A stretch of DNA of 64,000 nt. Source: Bacteroidaceae bacterium (GTDB lineage Bacteria > Bacteroidota > Bacteroidia > Bacteroidales > Bacteroidaceae). Location: NCBI GenBank assembly GCA_017940605.1, contig JAGAYF010000006.1, positions 40,270 to 104,269 of the forward strand, given 5' to 3'. Below are positions 58,635 through 64,000 of the stretch, piece by piece (position 1 is the first letter of the stretch; every line of letters starts with the position of its first letter). A program made the translations under genes and the position numbers. The notes under the pieces were generated by a model. That model did no database searches. It was not told where the DNA came from and saw only the letters and a list, made by a program, of their open reading frames with translations.

Positions 58635-60092
58635 TTATTCGTTGCTGTTTCTGTTCAAGTCAAGCCGGTGGGTAAAGCAGGGCGGAAAGTCTTCCTCGTA
58701 GTGCGACACCATGACGGCGGTCTTGTCGGCCTGCCGGCAATAGGCATCGATGATGCGCATGGCCTTCTGCCTGCCGGCGGCATCCATTCCGTGGAAAGGC
58801 TCGTCGAGTATCAGCAGCGCAGGATTCTTCACAAAGGCACGCGCCAGGAGCACCAACCTCTGCTCGCCGTCGGAAAGCTCCATGTAGTTGCGCCCCGCCC
58901 AATGGGCAATGCCGAACACCCGAAGCCATACCGACACCTGCCGGATTTCCTCTTCCTTCACCTTCCTGTACAGTCCCACAGTGTCATGCAGTCCGCTGGC
59001 CAGGATATGCTCCACCGGAATGGGCTTGCGGTAGAAGCGGAACATTTCAGGGCTTACGAAACCAATGTGCCGCTTGATGTCCCAAATGCTTTCGCCCGTC
59101 CCCCTGCGGCGGCCGAACAACGTCACGTCGCAACGGTAGCTCTGGGGGTTGTCAGCGCAGATGATGCTCAGCAGCGTAGTCTTGCCCGAGCCGTTGCCGC
59201 CCCTGAGCCGCCACTTCTCGCCCTGGCGCACGCGCCAGTTCAGGCCGCCTAGGATGGTTCGCCCGCCATATTGTATGGTAACATTGTTCAGTCTCAGTAT
59301 CTCGGCATCCTCAGGCCGGTCGTCCGAGACGGGCATGGCCTCCAGGTCGGGCCGGCAGCGGCCCGAGTCCTCCCGCTCGCGGAAATCGCCGATGGGGGTC
59401 TTCCTCACGCGGCCGCCGTCCAACTCAACGACGTGCGTAAAGCCCTCCGTGTCGGCCGGCATGCGGCACAGCACCAGGACCACCTGCACGGGGAGCAGCC
59501 GCATCACTTCCTTCAGGAAGGTGGCCACGACCGCGCGGTTCTGCACGTCCAGGCCGATGTAGGGATTCTCTATAATGAGGATGCGCGGCCGCTTCAACAG
59601 GATTTGCGCCAACTGGAAACGCCTGAATTCGCCGCTGCTCAGGCTGATTATATACCTGTCCATCAGGTCGGCCATGCCCAAGTGGCCCACCAGCGCGTCA
59701 AACGTGCTGCCGTCCTTGGCATGGGCCGCGTTCAGCACGTCCCTTACGCGCGGCAGCCCATCGTCGAGCAGTCCCTGGTTGTACCTGAGCTGATAGCAGC
59801 CGCCTTCGTCGAGCGGCGAACCGTACTGGTCGTGAAAGGTTACGTAGAAGATATTTTCGCTGCGCCTCGTCGACGACGAGGGATGGAAGTCATAGGCTAT
59901 GCGGCCCTCCCTGAGCAGGAAGGCACTCATCATGGTGCGCACGAGCATGGTCTTTCCGCTTCCGTTAGGCCCGTACACGATCCAATGTTCGCCTTCGCCC
60001 ATCGTCAGGCTGATGGGCTCGGGAAAGGCATAGGGGCAGCGCGGCACTGCGCCGTCCATGCTGATGAGGGTGTGCCTGTGTGCGCTATCCAT
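58635..60092 (-). CDS. Tandem ABC ATPase, ModF/PhrA-like
   Basis: 485 residues with two ABC domains and no membrane segment. Domain 1: Walker A IVYGPNGSGKTML, signature ISLSSGEFRRFQLAQIL, Walker B ILIIENPYIGLD (Glu-Asn in place of Asp-Glu). Domain 2: RLRGGNGSGKTTLL, MELSDGEQRLVLLARA, LLILDEPFHGMD. This layout matches the ModF/photorepair-protein-A group, whose role is unclear. It overlaps ruvC by 8 bases. The altered first Walker B is conserved in some relatives but suggests weak hydrolysis at that site. Confidence 0.85.
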   Translation of the reverse strand: MDSAHRHTLISMDGAVPRCPYAFPEPISLTMGEGEHWIVYGPNGSGKTMLVRTMMSAFLLREGRIAYDFHPSSSTRRSENIFYVTFHDQYGSPLDEGGCYQLRYNQGLLDDGLPRVRDVLNAAHAKDGSTFDALVGHLGMADLMDRYIISLSSGEFRRFQLAQILLKRPRILIIENPYIGLDVQNRAVVATFLKEVMRLLPVQVVLVLCRMPADTEGFTHVVELDGGRVRKTPIGDFREREDSGRCRPDLEAMPVSDDRPEDAEILRLNNVTIQYGGRTILGGLNWRVRQGEKWRLRGGNGSGKTTLLSIICADNPQSYRCDVTLFGRRRGTGESIWDIKRHIGFVSPEMFRFYRKPIPVEHILASGLHDTVGLYRKVKEEEIRQVSVWLRVFGIAHWAGRNYMELSDGEQRLVLLARAFVKNPALLILDEPFHGMDAAGRQKAMRIIDAYCRQADKTAVMVSHYEEDFPPCFTHRLDLNRNSNE

Positions 60093-60708
60093 GGCTTTCC
60101 GGTTTTTCGGGGTTCGCGGCCACGGCCTCGGCGGTGGCCTCAGGCATGCGCCGCCGGCTCACCCGCGCGGCATTCTTCTTGACAAAGTCGCCCCAGCCGC
60201 TGTATTCCCTCCTGTGCTGCACGCCGCCGCGCTGCAGGTAGTGGCAGTAGGCCACGGCCACGGCATCGGTGGCATCCATGAAGGGGACCATCTTGTCTTC
60301 CTGGATGTGAAAGATGTGCTGCAGCATGACAGCCACCTGCTCCTTGCTGGCAGCACCCTGGCCGGTCAGGGCCAGCTTGATCTTGGTGGGGGCATACTCG
60401 TGCACCTCCACCCCGCCGGCAATGGCTGCCGCGATGGCCACGCCTTGGGCGCGGCCCAGCTTGAGCATGCTCTGGATGTTCTTGCCGAAGAAGGGGGCTT
60501 CGATGGCCATCTCCTTGGGACGGAACGACTTGATGAGCCCGTCCACGCGCTCATAGATGCGTCCCAGCTTGGTGTACACCTCCTTGCACTTGCGCAGGTC
60601 GATGACGCCCATGGCCAACAGGCTGACCTGCCTGCCGCCCACCGAAACGACGCCATAGCCCAGCACATTGGTGCCCGGGTCGATGCCAAGGATGATGCTG
60701 TCCTCCAT
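60085..60708 (-). CDS. ruvC: Holliday junction resolvase RuvC
   Basis: Endonuclease that resolves four-way junctions in recombination with RuvAB. 207 residues from ATG 60708 (MEDSIILGIDPGTNVLGYG); starts at 60717 and 60735 are also in frame. Catalytic acids are D in GIDPG, E in MAIEAPFF and the pair in FMDATDAVAVAYCH. The last 30 residues are a basic, alanine/proline-rich extension (KNAARVSRRRMPEATAEAVAANPEKPE) beyond the usual fold. First gene of the minus-strand operon. Confidence 0.94.
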   Translation of the reverse strand: MEDSIILGIDPGTNVLGYGVVSVGGRQVSLLAMGVIDLRKCKEVYTKLGRIYERVDGLIKSFRPKEMAIEAPFFGKNIQSMLKLGRAQGVAIAAAIAGGVEVHEYAPTKIKLALTGQGAASKEQVAVMLQHIFHIQEDKMVPFMDATDAVAVAYCHYLQRGGVQHRREYSGWGDFVKKNAARVSRRRMPEATAEAVAANPEKPESHG

Positions 60709-60769
60709 GCTGCTCATATCACGGCCTGCCTGCATGATGCTGTTCAGGGTTACATCGTTGAAGATGCCG

Positions 60770-60777
60770 CAAAATTA
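60770..60777 (-). promoter_or_regulatory. -7 box TAATTTTG for the ruvC operon
   Basis: TAnnTTTG on the minus strand, followed by CGGC, about 60 bases before the ruvC ATG. Confidence 0.55.
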
Positions 60778-60869
60778 CAAATAATCAGCGTAACACGCGC
60801 ACAATTGACAAAGAAAACCACCGTCCCTTGCCCCTGTTGCCCCTGCAAAAGGTCCTGTTTCCGCCGGTC

Positions 60870-60984
60870 ACGGGCCGCAGCGCGGCTTTTGCGCCTTGGC
60901 GGCGGAATCCTTGCGCCCCGCCGAAAATTTTTCAGGCCGCGCCGCAGCACCTTTCACGCCCCGCGCGGGCGGCACTGCGCCACG
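60870..60984 (+). repeat. 22-bp-period core array, locus C
   Basis: Cores GCGCCTTG (60891), GCGCCCCG (60913), GGCCGCGC (60935), ACGCCCCG (60956) and GCGCCACG (60977) are spaced 22, 22, 21 and 21. A further ACGGGCCG (60870) fits 21 bases before the first. Leading tracts are TTTT, CCTT, TTTTTCA, TTTC and ACT. The array stops about 145 bases before the DUF1573 promoter. Confidence 0.65.
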
Positions 60985-61129
60985 GGCTTTTCCCACATGG
61001 CCCTGCGGCCTGGCCAAACTGGCAGTTTCGCCGGCATGGACGGGATGGGCAGCATATCCTTTTCCTTGCATTTTTTCAGAATGCGGTCAAGAAATTTCCC
61101 AAAACCTTGGCTGTTTGGTTTTTTCTGTC

Positions 61130-61137
61130 TACCTTTG
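61130..61137 (+). promoter_or_regulatory. Promoter for DUF1573-manC (TACCTTTG)
   Basis: Exact TACCTTTG with TTGG 19 bases upstream (61107-61110), an acceptable -33 element for this phylum. It lies 47 bases before the ATG at 61185. Confidence 0.65.
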
Positions 61138-61184
61138 CTTTTACTTTCAGTCCCGAATTGACTTTATCTATCAATGGATATATT

Positions 61185-61595
61185 ATGAAACGCATTGTTT
61201 TCCTGTTGGTTATCCTGCTGGGCATGGGTACAGCCATAGGCCAGTCGCCCCAGAGTGAAATCGTATTTGAAAAGACGAGCCACGATTTCGGCACTTTCTC
61301 CGAGGATTCCTCGTCCGTGTCGTGCCAGTTTGTATTTCAGAACACCGGCGATGCCCCCCTGATCATCAACCAGGCCATTGCCTCCTGCGGATGCACCGTG
61401 CCCAACTATACGGAAAAGCCTGTCATGCCCGGCGAAAAGGGCGTGATCACGGTGACCTACAACGGCAAGGGACGCTATGCCGGGCCGTTCCAGAAGGTCA
61501 TCACCGTGACGTCGAACGCCAAGACACGGTACGTGAGGCTGCGCATTGCGGGCAACATGACGACCAAGGACCAAAAGAAGGACAAGAAGAAGTAG
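61185..61595 (+). CDS. Secreted DUF1573 protein
   Basis: 136 residues with signal peptide MKRIVFLLVILLGMGTAIGQ. One DUF1573 (ASPM-SPD-2-Hydin-like) immunoglobulin-type domain: FEKTSHDFGTFSEDSSSVSCQFVFQNTGDAPLIINQAIASCGCTVPNYTEKPVMPGEKGVITVTYNGKGR, with the hallmark SCGCT. Basic C-terminal tail KDQKKDKKK. The frame extends upstream to 60828, but the promoter at 61130 lies inside that extension. It is followed 21 bases later by manC. Confidence 0.88.
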   Translation: MKRIVFLLVILLGMGTAIGQSPQSEIVFEKTSHDFGTFSEDSSSVSCQFVFQNTGDAPLIINQAIASCGCTVPNYTEKPVMPGEKGVITVTYNGKGRYAGPFQKVITVTSNAKTRYVRLRIAGNMTTKDQKKDKKK

Positions 61596-61616
61596 AACCT
61601 ATTGTACACAGCACTC

Positions 61617-62678
61617 ATGATGAACAATAACAACCATGTGGTAATTATGGCAGGCGGCATTGGCAGCCGCTTCTGGCCGATGAGCAGCAATGAACGTCCC
61701 AAGCAGTTCCTGGACATCCTGGGCACGGGCCGCTCGCTGCTGCAAATGACAGTGGACCGCTTTGCAGGCAGCATTTGCCCGATGGAGAACATCTGGGTCG
61801 TGACGTCGGAGAGCTTCCTGCCCATCGTGCAGGAACAGCTGCCCGAAGTGCCGCGCCGCAACATCCTGCTCGAGCCCTGCCGCCGCAACACCGCCCCCTG
61901 CATAGCCTACGTGAGCTGGTCCATCAAGGCCATCAACTCGGATGCCAACGTGGTGGTAGCCGCCAGCGACCACTACATAGGCAACGTGGAGAAATTCAGG
62001 GAGTCCATTGTCGCGTGCCTGAAGTTTACGGCCGAGACCGACTCCATCGTCACGCTGGGCATACGCCCCGACTACCCTGCCACGGGCTATGGGTACATCG
62101 AGGCCGACCTGAGCTACCCGTCACCCACCAATGTCAACATATACAGGGTCGATTCCTTCAAGGAGAAGCCCGAACTGGCCATTGCCGAGCAATACATCAA
62201 GGAAAACCACTACTTCTGGAACTCGGGCATATTCGTTTGGAACATCAACACCATCGTCAACGCCTTCAGGGTGTACCAACCCGAGATGGCGCGCCTGTTT
62301 GAGGAGCTGACCCCCTGCCTGGGCACGCCGCAGGAGCAGGAACGCATCAACGAGGAGTTTCCCAAGTGCGAGAACATCTCGGTAGACTACGCCATCATGG
62401 AGAAAGCCGACGAGATATATGTCTACCCATCGTCATTCGGATGGAGCGACCTGGGCTCGTGGAGCTCGCTCAAGGGGCTGCTGCCCAAGGACGGCTACGG
62501 CAACGCCTGCGTGGGCAAGGACATAAAATTGTTTGAGACATCCAACTGCATCGTCCACGCGTCGGGCGAACGGCAGGTGGTCGTACAGGGCCTTGACGGC
62601 TACATCGTCGTAGAAAAGGACGGTGTGCTGATGATTTGCAAGCTGACGGAGGAACAACGCATCAAGCTGTTTCACTGA
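61617..62678 (+). CDS. manC: Mannose-1-phosphate guanylyltransferase
   Basis: Makes GDP-mannose from GTP and mannose 1-phosphate for polysaccharide and GDP-fucose synthesis. 353 residues of the short form without the isomerase domain. Motifs are VVIMAGGIGSRFWPMSSNERPKQFLDI, LLEPCRRNTAPCIAYVSW, VVVAASDHYIGN, LGIRPDYPATGYGYIE, FKEKPELAIAEQYI, FWNSGIFVWNI and SVDYAIMEKADEIYVYPSSFGWSDLGSW. The ATG at 61617 or 61620 is the start. It converges with, and overlaps by 7 bases, the AraC gene on the other strand. Confidence 0.93.
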   Translation: MMNNNNHVVIMAGGIGSRFWPMSSNERPKQFLDILGTGRSLLQMTVDRFAGSICPMENIWVVTSESFLPIVQEQLPEVPRRNILLEPCRRNTAPCIAYVSWSIKAINSDANVVVAASDHYIGNVEKFRESIVACLKFTAETDSIVTLGIRPDYPATGYGYIEADLSYPSPTNVNIYRVDSFKEKPELAIAEQYIKENHYFWNSGIFVWNINTIVNAFRVYQPEMARLFEELTPCLGTPQEQERINEEFPKCENISVDYAIMEKADEIYVYPSSFGWSDLGSWSSLKGLLPKDGYGNACVGKDIKLFETSNCIVHASGERQVVVQGLDGYIVVEKDGVLMICKLTEEQRIKLFH

Positions 62679-63598
62679 TGCAGGTCGACGGGAGCATGGC
62701 TTCCCCGACCGTCGCCCAAATGGCGCTGCCTGATCTCCAGCGCGGTCGTGCCGAAATGCTCCCTGACGTACTTGCAGAAGAATGACGGGTTGGGAAATCC
62801 CAATTTGTCGCTGATCTGGCTCACCGACAAGTCGGTGGAGATGAGACAGTACCTTATGTCTTCCTTGACGCTTTCCTCAATCCACTCGCTGGCCGGCCGG
62901 CCCGATGCCTTGCGGCACGACGTGGACAGGTGCTTGGGAGTGACGCACAGCTTGGCGGCATAGTCGCTGACCTTGCCGTACTTGACGGAACTGCTGTTGA
63001 CCAGGTTGAGAAAACGCTGGAACAGGTTGCGGTTTTGGTCCATACGGGATGGCTTTTCATGGGGCAGCATCAATTTCAGGCTGCCGCACAACCCCAATAT
63101 CGCCCCGCGTATGATGGACTGAATGATTTCGCTCCGGTAAGGGTTGCCCGTCATTCTGTCTATGTACAGACGCAGCAAGTCATAAAAGCGCGAGAAGTAC
63201 TCAATGTCCGATTCGTCCATGGTTACGACATGCGCCTTGTGGATGTACATCACTTCGTTCCATATATTTATCTTTTCGCGCAGGAAACTCTGCAATATCT
63301 CATTGGTACAGAACAGAGCCTTGAACTCAAAGTCGGGACTGATCATGAAGTTGCTGAACACCACGTTGGGAGGACAAAGGAGCAGCTGCCTTTCCCCCAG
63401 TTCTATGCTCTGGCCGTTCATGTCGACCTGCGCCCTTCCCCCCACGACGATGGCAATCAGGTTCATCTTGAGGCGCGTGGGGCTGGGCTCAACCAGCTTC
63501 TTGATGTTATCGATGATGATGATGTCATCGTCGGAATAGTCCACGGCAATGTTCTGCTGACCCTTCAACGAGGGGATGGTAATCTCGTCCTGCTTCAT
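62672..63598 (-). CDS. AraC-family transcriptional regulator
   Basis: 308 residues. N-terminal cupin-like region (LIAIVVGGRAQVDMNGQSIELGERQLLLCPPNVVFSNFMIS), then a C-terminal double HTH: VSDYAAKLCVTPKHLSTSCRKASGRPASEWIEESVKEDIRYCLISTDLSVSQISDKLGFPNPSFFCKYVREHFGTTALEIRQ. This is the Bacteroidales type often found divergent from RND efflux operons, as here (efflux adaptor at 63779), so it probably regulates that pump. Upstream of its start the half-palindrome TTTGCCTGCAAA occurs at 63614-63625. Confidence 0.9.
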   Translation of the reverse strand: MKQDEITIPSLKGQQNIAVDYSDDDIIIIDNIKKLVEPSPTRLKMNLIAIVVGGRAQVDMNGQSIELGERQLLLCPPNVVFSNFMISPDFEFKALFCTNEILQSFLREKINIWNEVMYIHKAHVVTMDESDIEYFSRFYDLLRLYIDRMTGNPYRSEIIQSIIRGAILGLCGSLKLMLPHEKPSRMDQNRNLFQRFLNLVNSSSVKYGKVSDYAAKLCVTPKHLSTSCRKASGRPASEWIEESVKEDIRYCLISTDLSVSQISDKLGFPNPSFFCKYVREHFGTTALEIRQRHLGDGRGSHAPVDLHQ

Positions 63599-63613
63599 GA
63601 CTTAATGGGTTGA

Positions 63614-63625
63614 TTTGCCTGCAAA
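63614..63625. promoter_or_regulatory. Half-site TTTGCCTGCAAA upstream of the AraC gene
   Basis: Same 12-mer as one arm of the aguA and rlmN promoter palindromes. On the minus strand it follows CAATTTTG, a weak -7-like sequence, just as in those promoters, but the second arm is missing. Confidence 0.35.
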
Positions 63626-63778
63626 ATTGTCAATATTTTTTCAGAAAGCATGACCGAATGGGATGTTTTTGTGTTCGATTTGGCAATTACAAGACAAAAC
63701 GAACATATTATACGCAAAATCAAACATCAGATATCAGGAAAATGTTCTCACTTTTGCATCCCAAATTAAAACAGTGAT

Positions 63779-64000
63779 ATGAGACAAGGAATCATCAGCT
63801 TGCTGGCAGTTGCACTGGTATGCAGTTGCAGCGAGAAAAAGGAGCAACGCAGCGTTGAGCCTGTGAAAGTAAAGACAACCGTCGTCGGTACTACTATGGC
63901 CGCAGGCAGCCAGGCGTACAGCGGCACCATTGAGGAGCAGAGCGGCACGACACTCAGCTTTGCAAGCGTGGGTACAGTACAAAGCATGTGCGTGGACGAA
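63779..64000 (+). CDS. RND efflux periplasmic adaptor lipoprotein (partial)
   Basis: The first 74 codons are present; the gene continues past the window. MRQGIISLLAVALVCSCSEKKEQ is a type II signal, followed by VEPVKVKTTVVGTTMAAGSQAYSGTIEEQSGTTLSFASVGTVQSMCVDE, the typical beginning of an AcrA/MexA-type membrane-fusion protein. It would link an inner-membrane RND pump to an outer-membrane channel. A weak -7 box (CACTTTTG) lies about 25 bases upstream. Divergent from the AraC regulator. Confidence 0.85.
   Translation, partial: MRQGIISLLAVALVCSCSEKKEQRSVEPVKVKTTVVGTTMAAGSQAYSGTIEEQSGTTLSFASVGTVQSMCVDE

Overview
The window looks like chromosomal DNA of a Bacteroidales bacterium close to Prevotella/Segatella. 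Three things point there. Most transcription units are preceded by the Bacteroidota -7 box TAnnTTTG (often TACCTTTG, TACTTTTG or TAAATTTG). Many products belong to families typical of this phylum: short AMP nucleosidase, GSIII glutamine synthetase, DapL, GH106 and GH28 enzymes, an OMP beta-barrel family protein, DUF1573 and GIN-domain lipoproteins. Coding regions are G+C-rich and intergenic regions mostly A+T-rich.

Layout. 1-6.7 kb: tail of a PepD peptidase, an HTH regulator, a 1.3 kb gene-free stretch, then amn-holA, a small HSDR_N nuclease-like protein and a nif3/zinc-ribbon pair. 6.8-16.6 kb: secreted proteins, agmatine deiminase, a large GH106 alpha-L-rhamnosidase-like enzyme, a ferritin-like/DoxX operon facing an AraC regulator, and a repeat-rich gap. 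16.1-20.8 kb: lipoprotein, SHOCT protein, a candidate long-hairpin RNA, and an A+T-rich membrane-anchored HelD-type helicase. 21-31.8 kb: N-carbamoylputrescine amidase, dapF-dapL-glnN (lysine and nitrogen assimilation), an ECF sigma operon and a membrane pyrophosphatase. 31.9-41.3 kb: rsmA, two tandem flippase-like proteins, a second pepD, three tandem Tat-type metallophosphoesterases and tRNA-Gln. 41.5-48.4 kb: secreted glycosidase-like protein, rlmN, pdxA, and a translationally coupled nucleotidyltransferase/ATP-grasp/CDP-alcohol phosphotransferase cassette. 48.6-51 kb: small lipoprotein and membrane genes, degraded duplicated fragments and two candidate small transcripts. 51-64 kb: outer-membrane barrel protein, GH28 enzyme, CoA-transferase, a minus-strand operon including ruvC, DUF1573-manC, and an AraC regulator divergent from an RND efflux adaptor.

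The least expected signal is intergenic. Six gaps carry arrays of short G+C-rich cores (GCGCCYYG, ACGCCYYG, GGCCGC) spaced almost exactly 21-22 bp apart with unrelated sequence between them. One of these gaps also holds five exact 22-bp-period copies of GGAAGCACTCC. Separately, a 12-bp-arm palindrome overlaps the promoters of two unrelated genes (agmatine deiminase and rlmN), and a 63-bp palindromic element occurs twice in opposite orientation.

All functions are assigned by reading motifs; no database search was possible. Several starts were moved downstream because the longest open frame begins upstream of, or inside, a clear -7 box.
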